NCBI RefSeq assembly: GCF_006364435.1
Contig: NZ_CP040977.1
Span: 1,116,001-1,180,000 of the forward strand
DNA from: Candidatus Methylopumilus universalis
Lineage (GTDB): Bacteria; Pseudomonadota; Gammaproteobacteria; Burkholderiales; Methylophilaceae
Direction of reading: 5' to 3'
DNA: 64,000 bases
Positions within the stretch are counted from its first letter, which is position 1. Each line of letters opens with the position of its first letter. Of this stretch, positions 16,173 to 24,252 are shown one piece after another. The position numbers and the translations under genes were made by a program. The notes under the pieces are model-generated. The model ran no database searches. It was not told the origin of the DNA and saw only the letters and a program-made list of their open reading frames with translations.

Positions 16173-17417
16173 TTAAAATCTATGTATCTCGTTAAACTGC
16201 TTAATCGCAACTAAAGCACTTTTGACACCATCCTCGTGAAATCCATTCCCCCAATAAGCCCCAGCAAAGGAAGTGCGATTTATTCCTGAAATCAGATGAT
16301 AATTTGATTGGGCCACTATACTTTGCAAGCTATATTGTGGGTGGGCGTAGGAAAGCTTTTTGATAATTTTCTTCCTATTAATTTTTTCTTGCGGATTTAA
16401 TGTCACTAAAATCGGTACATTTGTAATTAGATTTTGCAATATATTCATATTGTATGTCAGAGACACAGGGGCATGAATATTTTGATTGATATGATAATTC
16501 CACGCCGCCCAAGCTAGCTTTCTTTTGGGCATAAAGTTCTCGTCATAATGCAAGATGACTTCATTATCTGTGTAAGGTATTGCCTTTAAAATACTTTTTT
16601 CATCTTGAGTGGGGTTTTTAATTAATTTCAATGCTTCATCACTATGGCAAGCAAAAAATACCCAATCAAACTTTTCAGTTCGGTCTTGAAATTGAATAAT
16701 CACATGGTCACTTTTTCTATCAATAGACTGTATTTTTTCATTGAGCTTAATTTTACTCGCAAAAGATGCAGTTAACTTTTTTACATAATTCACTGAGCCG
16801 CCTTTGATAGTAAGCCACTGGGGTCTATCATTGACATTCAACATGCCATGATTATCGAAAAACCGTACAAAAAATTTTGCGGGAAATTCCATCATGGTTT
16901 TATAGTTAGAAGACCATATAGCAGAGCCCATCGGCAATATATAATATTTTTTAAAAAATTCAGAGTAGGCTTCTTGATCAAGATACTCACCTAAACTTAT
17001 TTCTTTATTGCTATTTAAAAGTAAGGTGGAATTTTTATTAAATCGAAGAATTTCTTTGATCATCTTATAAAATGTTGGGCTTATAAGATTTTTTCTTTGC
17101 GCAAACAGTGCATTTAAATTTGTTCCGTTATATTCAAAATCTTTTTGACTATCTTTGACACTAAAGCTCATAGCACTATTTTCGTATGGCACATGAAGCT
17201 CATGTAATAGATCTAAAAAATGTGGGTAGGTTTTTTTATTAAAGACAATAAAACCTGTATCTACATGAAACTTTTGATTAAATAAATCGATGGCATGGGT
17301 ATGTGAGTGCCCCCCTACTCTTGAGTTATTTTCAAATAGCGTAATGTGGTGATTCGAATTTAGATGGTAAGCAAGTGTATTGCCAGAGATACCTGATCCT
17401 ATAATTGCTATTTTCAT
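16173..17417 (-). CDS. FAD-dependent oxidoreductase (amine-oxidase-like) of the lipid operon
   Basis: A 414-residue flavoprotein. It begins with the dinucleotide-binding motif IIGSGISGNTLA (residues 4-15) followed by an acidic strand end and RVGGHSHT, the FAD pattern of the amine oxidase/desaturase class. The C-terminal NGFHEDGVKSA segment is the second FAD contact. Such proteins are the constant neighbours of DUF1365 and CFA-like genes and are thought to oxidise or desaturate an acyl chain at the membrane; the reaction here is inferred. Spacing to both neighbours is 2 nt. Confidence 0.85.
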   Translation of the reverse strand: MKIAIIGSGISGNTLAYHLNSNHHITLFENNSRVGGHSHTHAIDLFNQKFHVDTGFIVFNKKTYPHFLDLLHELHVPYENSAMSFSVKDSQKDFEYNGTNLNALFAQRKNLISPTFYKMIKEILRFNKNSTLLLNSNKEISLGEYLDQEAYSEFFKKYYILPMGSAIWSSNYKTMMEFPAKFFVRFFDNHGMLNVNDRPQWLTIKGGSVNYVKKLTASFASKIKLNEKIQSIDRKSDHVIIQFQDRTEKFDWVFFACHSDEALKLIKNPTQDEKSILKAIPYTDNEVILHYDENFMPKRKLAWAAWNYHINQNIHAPVSLTYNMNILQNLITNVPILVTLNPQEKINRKKIIKKLSYAHPQYSLQSIVAQSNYHLISGINRTSFAGAYWGNGFHEDGVKSALVAIKQFNEIHRF

Positions 17418-17419
17418 AG

Positions 17420-18361
17420 CTAATGATGAAGATGTTCTATTTTTTTAGATTCTCGGATATTGTCAGAAACCGTGCGCACATCCCATATCACACCTATCAT
17501 CGCTAAAAATTTCAAAACGTAATAAGTTAAATCTATTTCCCACCAATAAAAACCTTGCCTTGCAGAGCCGGGATAGTGGTGGTGGTTATTATGCCAGCCT
17601 TCACCAAACGTCAAAAGCGCAATAATAAAATTATTACGACTGGTATCTTTAGTTTCGTATCTTTTTTTTCCCCATTGGTGCGCCACTGAATTTACTAAAA
17701 AAGTAGCGTGATAAAGCATCACTGTAGAGAGCGAAAATCCCCAAATGAATAATTGGAATCCATTCGTATTTAATTGCGGCTCATATTGATTTAGGTAATG
17801 ACCAGCAATAAATAAGCCAATCGACAATCCTAAAGGCATTAAAAGATCAAACCGATCAATGATTCGCAACTCTGGAAATCTTATAAGCTCTCGAATAAAT
17901 TTCGTATTAGTCACGAAATTTGATTTAGTTAAAAACCATCCCATATGACTCCACAAAAAGCCGTGCTCTTTTGGTGAGTGCTTATCTTCAGAAGTATCTG
18001 AGTGCATATGATGACCGCGATGGTGCGCTGCCCACCAGAGAGGTCCTCTTTGAACTGCAGTAGCACCAATCATAGCGAAAAGAAGCTGAACGAAACGGGA
18101 GGTCTTAAAAGTTTTATGAGAAAAGTAACGGTGATAGAAACCTGTGATCGCGAACATGCGAATTGCAAAAAGAGAGATACATAGTATAAAAGCAATCCAA
18201 CTAAAACCTACAACGAAGATTAATAAACAAGACAAATGAAGAAGAATAAATGGAATAACTCTCATCCAATCAATCTCCTTGCCATTTGTGATTGATGCAT
18301 ACTTTTCTTCAAGAAAAGAATTATCAAACCAAAAAAATAGTTTTTTAAAAAATTGACTCAT
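17420..18361 (-). CDS. fatty acid (acyl-CoA delta-9 type) desaturase
   Basis: A 313-residue membrane di-iron desaturase. The three histidine boxes are intact: HRYFSH (about residue 77), HHRGHH (about 113) and HNNHHH (about 258). Four hydrophobic helices separate them, as in stearoyl-CoA desaturases. It would introduce a cis double bond into a saturated acyl chain, making the substrate for CFA-like enzymes in the same operon. There is no fused cytochrome b5 domain, so electrons must come from a separate donor. It is embedded with 2-nt gaps in the lipid operon. Confidence 0.9.
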   Translation of the reverse strand: MSQFFKKLFFWFDNSFLEEKYASITNGKEIDWMRVIPFILLHLSCLLIFVVGFSWIAFILCISLFAIRMFAITGFYHRYFSHKTFKTSRFVQLLFAMIGATAVQRGPLWWAAHHRGHHMHSDTSEDKHSPKEHGFLWSHMGWFLTKSNFVTNTKFIRELIRFPELRIIDRFDLLMPLGLSIGLFIAGHYLNQYEPQLNTNGFQLFIWGFSLSTVMLYHATFLVNSVAHQWGKKRYETKDTSRNNFIIALLTFGEGWHNNHHHYPGSARQGFYWWEIDLTYYVLKFLAMIGVIWDVRTVSDNIRESKKIEHLHH

Positions 18362-18363
18362 TA

Positions 18364-18885
18364 TTAATTTGAATGCTCAATCCAACGTAATTTCTTAATA
18401 TCGTAACCATCATCTTCAATTTTTTTGACTAGGTTTTTTAGTGTATCTTGATCTATCTTTTTTTGGCGTGACATGATCCACACGTAATCACGATCGTCTC
18501 TAGCAATAATCGTATTTTGGTAATTTTGATCTAAATAAACAATTTTATATTGTGCTTTGATAGGCCATATAAATTGCATGCCCCATAAGGCATTGCCAGA
18601 CCCTTTCATCACAAAACCTTTAGGGTGATATGTTTTAACAGGTCCTGATAAAGATCCCTCATTAAAAGTGAAGGTTGTGCCGATCGTACCGTCTTCATTT
18701 AGTTCGTATGACTCGATGGCATTAAATGCATTTTTTTCAATAAAGGTTGGAATGTGAGCAATAACAAACCATGGCCCCATAAATGACTTTAAGTTTACTT
18801 CAGGAACCGTTTTAATCGGGGCTTGACTCATACATCCACTCAATAATAAAAAAAATGCTGCCAGTAGGGAATATTTATATCGCAT
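18364..18885 (-). CDS. blc: lipocalin family lipoprotein (Blc-like)
   Basis: A 173-residue outer-membrane-type lipoprotein. The lipobox LLSGC puts the acylated Cys at about residue 18. The mature part is a bacterial lipocalin: the GPWFVIAHIP segment is the first signature (equivalent to GxWY), and DRDYVWIMSR matches the conserved later strand. Bacterial lipocalins bind fatty acids or lysophospholipids in the periplasm. Placement inside the lipid operon suggests carriage or repair of the modified lipids. Confidence 0.88.
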   Translation of the reverse strand: MRYKYSLLAAFFLLLSGCMSQAPIKTVPEVNLKSFMGPWFVIAHIPTFIEKNAFNAIESYELNEDGTIGTTFTFNEGSLSGPVKTYHPKGFVMKGSGNALWGMQFIWPIKAQYKIVYLDQNYQNTIIARDDRDYVWIMSRQKKIDQDTLKNLVKKIEDDGYDIKKLRWIEHSN

Positions 18886-18886
18886 A

Positions 18887-19645
18887 TTATGCCTTCCAGA
18901 ATCGAGGAATTAAAGTATTTACTTTTTTCTTGTAAGTTTGATACTCATCAAATTTTTTAACGAGATTAGCCTCAAGAAGTGTCACACCTGAAAATCTTAA
19001 TATCAAAAAGGTCATAAGAAGTGGCGTTACTAAATTAAAATGAATTCCTGTGGTAAGGGTTGTCATAAAAAAGCCCCACCAAACTAAAAGCTCACCAAAA
19101 TAGTTTGGATGCCGACTAAATTTCCATAACCCTGATTGTAGAAGCTTCCCGCGATTTTTTATGTTGCTCTTAAATAGCATTAATTGATAATCGGCGACTG
19201 ACTCATAAACAATCCCAAATAATGCTATTGAAAACCCTAATATATCTATCCAAATTAAAGGATGATCATTTTCTATTGCAATAAAAAGAATCGATCCCAC
19301 GATCCATGAAAGAACAGATTGGAGTCCAAAAATAATATAGGCACTTTTATATCTAAAATTGGGTTCGTTATTTTTTCGAATTTTTAAGTAACGCGCATCT
19401 TCTGATTTTCCCCAATTTCTTATCGTAAGATAAATCGAAAGGCGAGCACCCCACAGAAAAACTAATAAAAGAACCAGAGCAGACCTTAATGACGGCGTAA
19501 ATGCTGTATAAAAATAAATCGCATTGAGTACAAAAAATAAACCCCACATAATATCAACATGAGTCACATTATTTTTTTTAAGGCTAATAAGCCAGCCAAG
19601 GCATGCGAACAAAACATTAATGATTAATGCATTTAAATAGATCAT
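18887..19645 (-). CDS. DUF1295 membrane protein (steroid 5-alpha-reductase/ICMT-like)
   Basis: A 252-residue polytopic membrane protein. The start at 19643-19645 is fixed by a 4-nt ATGA overlap with the upstream gene; a longer form would overlap 40 nt. The conserved C-terminal segment SRHPNYFGELLVWWG belongs to the DUF1295/steroid 5-alpha-reductase-like superfamily, which shares the NAD(P)H or SAM-binding fold of isoprenylcysteine methyltransferases. Members often accompany CFA-like genes. Substrate unknown; a reductase or methyltransferase acting on membrane lipids is inferred. Confidence 0.83.
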   Translation of the reverse strand: MIYLNALIINVLFACLGWLISLKKNNVTHVDIMWGLFFVLNAIYFYTAFTPSLRSALVLLLVFLWGARLSIYLTIRNWGKSEDARYLKIRKNNEPNFRYKSAYIIFGLQSVLSWIVGSILFIAIENDHPLIWIDILGFSIALFGIVYESVADYQLMLFKSNIKNRGKLLQSGLWKFSRHPNYFGELLVWWGFFMTTLTTGIHFNLVTPLLMTFLILRFSGVTLLEANLVKKFDEYQTYKKKVNTLIPRFWKA

Positions 19646-20148
19646 GTGCGAAATCCATTCCACTTTCCTGCAATAAGCAAGCAAACTGGGGTTAAGATGG
19701 CCCAGCCAAGCGCTAGGGCATATATTGAAAATTGATTTGTAAGTTGAACTGCATTTAATTGCTCTGCCGCAAAGTAAGCTACAGGGCCACCGATAAACCC
19801 AAATAAAACAGCTAGCACCCTATTAGATTTAAGCCAGCTCAAGGAGAGATTGAGTGTGGTTGCAAATAATCCCCACATAGCGACAATCCAAACAGGTACG
19901 AGAGTATCAAAGAATTGATTCTGATAGGTTACTAAATTTGTAATTAATAGTAACTGATCGAATATCGAGCCCAATAGCATGATGATCAATAGCAGCAGAG
20001 TGGCCTCTTTTTTTCGCGAGGCTTGCATAATATGAGCCAATAAAATCAAAGCTACAACCATCATAGATAAAGGTAGCTTTTGATTGGCAGCTCCCCATAC
20101 CGAGATAAACCAGCCCAGCTGAAAAAGTACAAAATTAATTAATTTCAT
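19642..20148 (-). CDS. DUF2878 membrane protein
   Basis: A 168-residue protein with about five hydrophobic helices, matching the DUF2878 family (N-terminal NFVLFQLGWF; C-terminal LGWAILTPVCLLIAG). No activity is known for the family. In other proteobacteria it accompanies DUF1295 and CFA-like genes, as here. The start directly abuts the stop of the preceding methyltransferase gene, and the end overlaps the next start by 4 nt, so translation of the three is probably coupled. Confidence 0.78.
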   Translation of the reverse strand: MKLINFVLFQLGWFISVWGAANQKLPLSMMVVALILLAHIMQASRKKEATLLLLIIMLLGSIFDQLLLITNLVTYQNQFFDTLVPVWIVAMWGLFATTLNLSLSWLKSNRVLAVLFGFIGGPVAYFAAEQLNAVQLTNQFSIYALALGWAILTPVCLLIAGKWNGFRT

Positions 20149-21204
20149 TTATTTCTTTGGTCTCTGAAATTGATAATGCGTAACCCACCACTCCTGGCCA
20201 TCACGATATCCAAATAATTCAGCACAGGCCATATAAAAAATACGCCACCGATTAAACCATTGCGTCGCATGTTGATTACCATATGTTTTTCTAAGAATAG
20301 GATAAATGTCTGATTTCTTCTCATCCATATTATCTAACCATGCATTGGCTGTCTTTTCATAATGGGTTCCATCCCAACACCATTTTTGATTCAGTTTTAA
20401 ATGCTCTTGAAAATGTAAAGGCAGATCATCGCTTGGCATCATTCCGCCTGAAAAGAAAAATTTGCTCATCCAGTCATCCTTATCTTTTACTTCAAATGCA
20501 TAAGGTGTATGTTGATGCACAAAAATATGCATAAAGAATTTGCCACCGGGCTTTAACCAATCATGAAGCATTCGATAAAGCTTTCTATGATTTCGCATAT
20601 GCTCGAACATTTCAATTGAGACAACTCGATCAAAAGCTTTTGGAATCTTAAAATTTTTAGGTTGGAATCGATTCATATCGCATGTGATGACATGGATATT
20701 TTTAAGCTTTCTTTTTTTCGCCTCAGTCTCAATAAAAACCCTTTGACTGTTTGAATTAGATACCGCAAATATTCGACTTTTCGGATACTTCTGAGCCATA
20801 AAAAGCGTTAAAGATCCCCAGCCACATCCAAGCTCTAAAATAGTTTGTCCATTTTTTAAATCAGCATGTGCGGCACTGATATTCAGCGCATTAAATTCTG
20901 CATCATCTAAATGATTCGTTTGGCTATCCCAATAACAACTACTATATTTTTTATGTTTACCTAAACAAAAATCAAAGAAAGAAGATGGCACTTCATAGTG
21001 TTGTTTGTTTGCAAGGTGAGGAACTAAAGCGATAGGAGAGTCATCCATGCTTTTCAAAAATGCACTTTTTAAATCTTGTGATTTTTCTGAATCTTGATTG
21101 CTGATTTCATCAAGGCGTTTCTTTAAAAGCTGTCTGATTCCAAAACGGATGAGTGAGTCTGGGAGCAACCCTTTTTCAGCAAGTAATAGAGCTTGTTTTA
21201 ACAT
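20149..21204 (-). CDS. cyclopropane-fatty-acid synthase-like methyltransferase (second copy)
   Basis: A 351-residue SAM-dependent methyltransferase, first gene of the lipid operon. The SAM loop reads ELGCGWGSLT (about residue 122), and the CFA-family SIEMFEHMRN segment is present. It differs from the other copy in N-terminal domain and in its C-terminus (GYRDGQEWWVTHYQF), so the two are not recent duplicates. This subtype is usually found with DUF2878. It may methylate a double bond or a different lipid; the product is unknown. The gap to the protease/TPR gene upstream is only 37 nt, so the operon may begin with that gene. Confidence 0.83.
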   Translation of the reverse strand: MLKQALLLAEKGLLPDSLIRFGIRQLLKKRLDEISNQDSEKSQDLKSAFLKSMDDSPIALVPHLANKQHYEVPSSFFDFCLGKHKKYSSCYWDSQTNHLDDAEFNALNISAAHADLKNGQTILELGCGWGSLTLFMAQKYPKSRIFAVSNSNSQRVFIETEAKKRKLKNIHVITCDMNRFQPKNFKIPKAFDRVVSIEMFEHMRNHRKLYRMLHDWLKPGGKFFMHIFVHQHTPYAFEVKDKDDWMSKFFFSGGMMPSDDLPLHFQEHLKLNQKWCWDGTHYEKTANAWLDNMDEKKSDIYPILRKTYGNQHATQWFNRWRIFYMACAELFGYRDGQEWWVTHYQFQRPKK

Positions 21205-21241
21205 AATGAAATATTTTATTAAAGTTTATAGATACGAAATC

Positions 21242-22246
21242 TTACTTTAACTTATCTAATTTATTCAAAATAACTTCTGCGAGACTTGTATTTAATTGAT
21301 TGACCTTTTTTTGAATATTTTGTAGAGCTACTAAATCCTTTTCAGATTCGGCTATGTCTGCTAACCCCATCATGGCATCCACATGTCTCGGATTTATTCT
21401 TTCAGCCTTCGAAAATGCTTCTTTAGCGGCTTTAAGATCTTTTTTTCCTTGGCCAGCTAGCCCCAAAAAATACCAAGCATCAGATGAGTTCGGCTCTTCT
21501 TTAATCCACAAATCTGAAATAGACTTAAGCGCATCCCACTCTTTATTTTGGTAAGGAATCACCACTTTCATAAAATAAGGCTTTTGTTCGAATGGCATGG
21601 CCCAAAAAGGAATATCTAAGGTTTTAAGTGATTTAGTATCAGGTTCCTTCATAAGCTTTTTAATCCACTCTACTGGCAAACTGTAAAAGAACCCTTGAGG
21701 CCCTGGACTTTTAAATGTTGTAATACCGATTAAATTATATTTTTCATCAAATAGGCCACCTCCGCTAGAACCAAGAGCAAAGGCCGCATCTGATCTAATA
21801 ATGACACTGCTATCCAAGCGATGTATCGCCTTAACAGACCCATAAGATGGCTGTGGCACATTGCTCCCATTTGGATAGCTCACACTAAATACATCTTCTT
21901 CGTATTGGAGTGTTTGGCTGTCTCGAAGCGAGACTGGTGTAAATGGTAATTCTTCAAACTTTAATAAACATAAATCATGTTTCCAATCAGCCTTAAATGC
22001 TATTGGCTTATATGTATTATCGTATTTAGAAATATTGGCGCCCATTGTATTCGCTATCACATGGCAGTCAGTTGCAACATACTCCTTACTCACAACAACA
22101 CCTGTTCCAGTGCCTGAGGAGCCATCGGGAAAATCAACATTAACAACTACAATTGAATTATTAAGCTCTAATAATTTTTCAAAAGTGGGGATTGCTTCTG
22201 CTTGTGTCGCAATGAGCAATAAAAATAAACTTATCGTATGTTTCAT
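21242..22246 (-). CDS. periplasmic trypsin-like serine protease with TPR tail
   Basis: A 334-residue exported protein (signal peptide about residues 1-18, ending AEA). The first ~200 residues form a chymotrypsin-fold protease with a complete triad: His62 in TDCHVI, Asp91 in KHDLCLL, Ser161 in GSSGGG. No PDZ domain is present, so it is not a DegP/DegQ protease. The last ~100 residues contain two or three TPR-like repeats (AWYFLGLAGQGKKDLKAAKE). A role in periplasmic protein quality control is plausible but unproven. It lies 37 nt upstream of the lipid operon on the same strand. Confidence 0.8.
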   Translation of the reverse strand: MKHTISLFLLLIATQAEAIPTFEKLLELNNSIVVVNVDFPDGSSGTGTGVVVSKEYVATDCHVIANTMGANISKYDNTYKPIAFKADWKHDLCLLKFEELPFTPVSLRDSQTLQYEEDVFSVSYPNGSNVPQPSYGSVKAIHRLDSSVIIRSDAAFALGSSGGGLFDEKYNLIGITTFKSPGPQGFFYSLPVEWIKKLMKEPDTKSLKTLDIPFWAMPFEQKPYFMKVVIPYQNKEWDALKSISDLWIKEEPNSSDAWYFLGLAGQGKKDLKAAKEAFSKAERINPRHVDAMMGLADIAESEKDLVALQNIQKKVNQLNTSLAEVILNKLDKLK

Positions 22247-22297
22247 GGTCTATGTGACTCCAAGATTTAAATATCGTTCATAGTGGCGTCTTAAAAA

Positions 22298-22660
22298 ATG
22301 ACAATTAAAAATGTTCTCGGCACAAAATTAGAAGTGTGCAACCTAAACCCTATCACAGGATTCACTAGAAATGGATGCTGTGAGACAGGTCCCGAAGATA
22401 TCGGCCAGCACACGGTATGCGCAGAAGTTACCCAAGAATTCCTCCAGTTCTCTAAATTAAAAGGTAATGACTTAATGACCCCAAGGCCTGAATATGAATT
22501 TACGGGACTTAAAAAGGGAGATCGTTGGTGTCTATGTTCCAACCGATGGCTTGAGGCTTTAGAAGAAGGTATCGCACCTCCTGTCGTTTTAGAGGCTACA
22601 CATGAAAAAGCTTTAGAAATTATTGATCTTGCAGAACTCAAATACCACCAAATAAGGTAA
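22298..22660 (+). CDS. DUF2237 family protein
   Basis: A 120-residue protein matching the DUF2237 family, with diagnostic stretches NPITGFTRNGCC, TVCAEVT and GDRWCLC. Several of its conserved cysteines could bind metal or form disulfides; there is no signal peptide. Function is not established. It is followed after 3 nt by the pterin dehydratase gene, so the two probably form one transcript. Divergent from the protease gene with a 51-nt gap. Confidence 0.85.
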   Translation: MTIKNVLGTKLEVCNLNPITGFTRNGCCETGPEDIGQHTVCAEVTQEFLQFSKLKGNDLMTPRPEYEFTGLKKGDRWCLCSNRWLEALEEGIAPPVVLEATHEKALEIIDLAELKYHQIR

Positions 22661-22663
22661 TCC

Positions 22664-22948
22664 ATGGCTTACAACGCAAAAGAAATAGAAGAAAAATTAA
22701 CGCTTAAATGTACATCCTGGTCTTATATTTTTCCTTCAATTGAAAGAAAATTCTTAACGCAGAGTTTTGATGAATCGATTCGCATAGCAAATGAAATTGC
22801 AAAAATTGCGAACCAATTAAATCATCATCCAGAACTCGTATTTAAACATAATGAACTGATCATTAGAACTCATACCCACAGCGCGTCAGGCATTACAGAT
22901 AAAGATTTTGAATTGGCGGAAAAAATTGATCAATTACTCTTGATTTAA
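22664..22948 (+). CDS. phhB: 4a-hydroxytetrahydrobiopterin dehydratase (pterin carbinolamine dehydratase)
   Basis: A 94-residue protein of the PCD/DCoH family. The active-site signature NQLNHHPEL (HHPE) near residue 50 and the later RTHTHSASGITDKD segment are both present. It dehydrates 4a-hydroxy-tetrahydropterin formed by pterin-dependent hydroxylases. No phenylalanine hydroxylase is visible in the window; in bacteria without one, PCD-like proteins have been linked to molybdopterin or folate metabolism. The 3' end overlaps the convergent peroxiredoxin gene by 15 nt. Confidence 0.88.
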   Translation: MAYNAKEIEEKLTLKCTSWSYIFPSIERKFLTQSFDESIRIANEIAKIANQLNHHPELVFKHNELIIRTHTHSASGITDKDFELAEKIDQLLLI

Positions 22949-23479
22949 ATTTTTTAATTTAAGTATTTTTAAATCCTCAATAATTTCTTGGCTATGTTTT
23001 GAGGTATCTACGCTCAGATAAATTTTTGCAATCTTGCCTTGAGGGCTAATCAGATACGTATATCTTTTAGCAAGCTTAATCACTAAAAAGTTGTTTAATG
23101 CCCCGTAGCTATTGGCAACATCTCCTGAAGTATCTGACAAAAGAGGAAAAGGTAAATTATATTTTTCAGCAAATTTCTTATGAGAAAAGCTATCATCAAT
23201 ACTTACACCAATGACTTTAGCGCCTAAAGCCTCTAGCGTTTTAAAATCATCTCTAAACTGACAAGCTTCCTTAGTACATCCAGGCGTATCATCCTTCGGA
23301 TAAAAATATAGAACAACCCATTTGCTTTTGTAGTCAGACAAACTGACTTGATTGCCTTGGCTATCTGGAAGTGTAAAAGTTGGTGCGTCATCACCAATCT
23401 TTAAAATAGGTGCTGCCATCACATTTGCTCTAAGCAAATAAAATACAAGAGCAATCCCAATTAAAATAAAAATTTTCAT
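22934..23479 (-). CDS. bcp: peroxiredoxin of the BCP/PrxQ type, with N-terminal signal or anchor
   Basis: A 181-residue thiol peroxidase. An N-terminal hydrophobic stretch (about residues 3-22) suggests export or anchoring, unlike cytoplasmic BCP of E. coli. The active site DTPGCTKEACQFRD holds the peroxidatic Cys68 and, five residues on, the resolving Cys73 of the atypical 2-Cys BCP type. It reduces hydrogen peroxide and lipid hydroperoxides using thioredoxin-like donors. A periplasmic location would fit lipid-peroxide defence near the lipid operon, but this is inference. Confidence 0.88.
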   Translation of the reverse strand: MKIFILIGIALVFYLLRANVMAAPILKIGDDAPTFTLPDSQGNQVSLSDYKSKWVVLYFYPKDDTPGCTKEACQFRDDFKTLEALGAKVIGVSIDDSFSHKKFAEKYNLPFPLLSDTSGDVANSYGALNNFLVIKLAKRYTYLISPQGKIAKIYLSVDTSKHSQEIIEDLKILKLKNLNQE

Positions 23480-23499
23480 ATAAATATATTAACCTTTCA

Positions 23500-23928
23500 T
23501 TAACGAATCGTCTTAATAAGCTCCAAAAGCTTTGTGGTCATTTTAATGAGCGTCTCTTTTAAAACTTTTGCCTGATCGGCTATGATTGATTCACTCCTAT
23601 CATCTGCATCTGATGCCTGAAGATCTTCAATATAAAAAAGACGGCTATCAAGCTTCAACCATAAAATCAGAACCATGATTCTTTCTTGGTTTGGAAATGA
23701 CAATCCTTTAAGCCATTTTCTTGCAGACTCTTGTGAGATATGAAGTGAGGTTTTTTTACATTGTTTATTAAACTGAGTCGCAAAATAAAGCGCAGAAATA
23801 CTTTTAGATTTGTATTTAAGTCTCAATGCTTTGTTAAGTTCAGCTGAAAATAATTTATGTGTATTCATATTTAGCAAATTAACTAGTACATCCAATTTAT
23901 CGTCCCCCATTCCATCTATAAGTTGCAT
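23500..23928 (-). CDS. small HTH-like transcriptional regulator
   Basis: A 142-residue protein. The middle section (FATQFNKQCKK, ISQESARKWLKG, PNQERIMVLILWL) matches a phage-repressor-like HTH family common in betaproteobacteria, in which the regulator recognises an inverted repeat. The C-terminus is a short amphipathic helix. The start is uncertain: a second ATG 20 codons in (23868) gives a more typical N-terminus, and neither has a strong Shine-Dalgarno. It faces another HTH gene across 84 nt. Target unknown. Confidence 0.6.
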   Translation of the reverse strand: MQLIDGMGDDKLDVLVNLLNMNTHKLFSAELNKALRLKYKSKSISALYFATQFNKQCKKTSLHISQESARKWLKGLSFPNQERIMVLILWLKLDSRLFYIEDLQASDADDRSESIIADQAKVLKETLIKMTTKLLELIKTIR

Positions 23929-23981
23929 TTATAAAGGCTTTGTAACTTCGACTTCAAACTATGTCGTCTAAGAATGACAGA

Positions 23982-23999
23982 ATTATTTTTTAAAATAAT
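23982..23999. repeat. 18-nt palindrome between two divergent HTH genes
   Basis: ATTATTTT and AAAATAAT form a perfect 8-bp dyad with a 2-nt centre, located 13 nt before the GTG start of the plus-strand HTH gene. It lies where a repressor could block that gene and is a candidate operator for one or both neighbouring regulators. Confidence 0.4.
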
Positions 24000-24012
24000 G
24001 CATAGTGATTAG

Positions 24013-24246
24013 GTGAACAAACTTTCCAAAATAGACAGTACCTTCGGTATCATTCTTCGAAAAAAAAGGCTTAGCAAAAAACTTACGCAAGAAGCTTTGT
24101 CAATTGAATCCAGTCTTTCTCGAGCTTATATCAGCGAATTAGAAATGGGCCATAAAGACCCAAGTCTCTATACGATATTTAAGTTAGCTACCGCTTTAAA
24201 AATTAAACCTTCCACAATTATCGACGAAGTCGAGCGTCAGATTTAA
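24013..24246 (+). CDS. small Xre-type HTH regulator
   Basis: A 77-residue protein starting with GTG. It is essentially one helix-turn-helix of the Xre/Cro type: IILRKKRLSKKLTQEALS, then SRAYISELEMGHKDPSLYTIFKLATAL, ending with IKPSTIIDEVE. Such single-domain proteins act as dimeric repressors. There is no toxin gene next to it. It ends 6 nt before the convergent 86-residue gene. Its target is unknown but may be its own promoter palindrome. Confidence 0.78.
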   Translation: MNKLSKIDSTFGIILRKKRLSKKLTQEALSIESSLSRAYISELEMGHKDPSLYTIFKLATALKIKPSTIIDEVERQI

Positions 24247-24252
24247 TTCAAA

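Noticed and set aside
22291-22665. Minus-strand open frame of 124 codons opposite the DUF2237 gene
   Set aside because: The plus-strand frame has a full family match and the tight spacing to phhB; the reverse frame has no recognisable domain.
23500-24246. Toxin-antitoxin module
   Set aside because: Both products look like HTH regulators; neither resembles a toxin, and they are divergent rather than in one operon.
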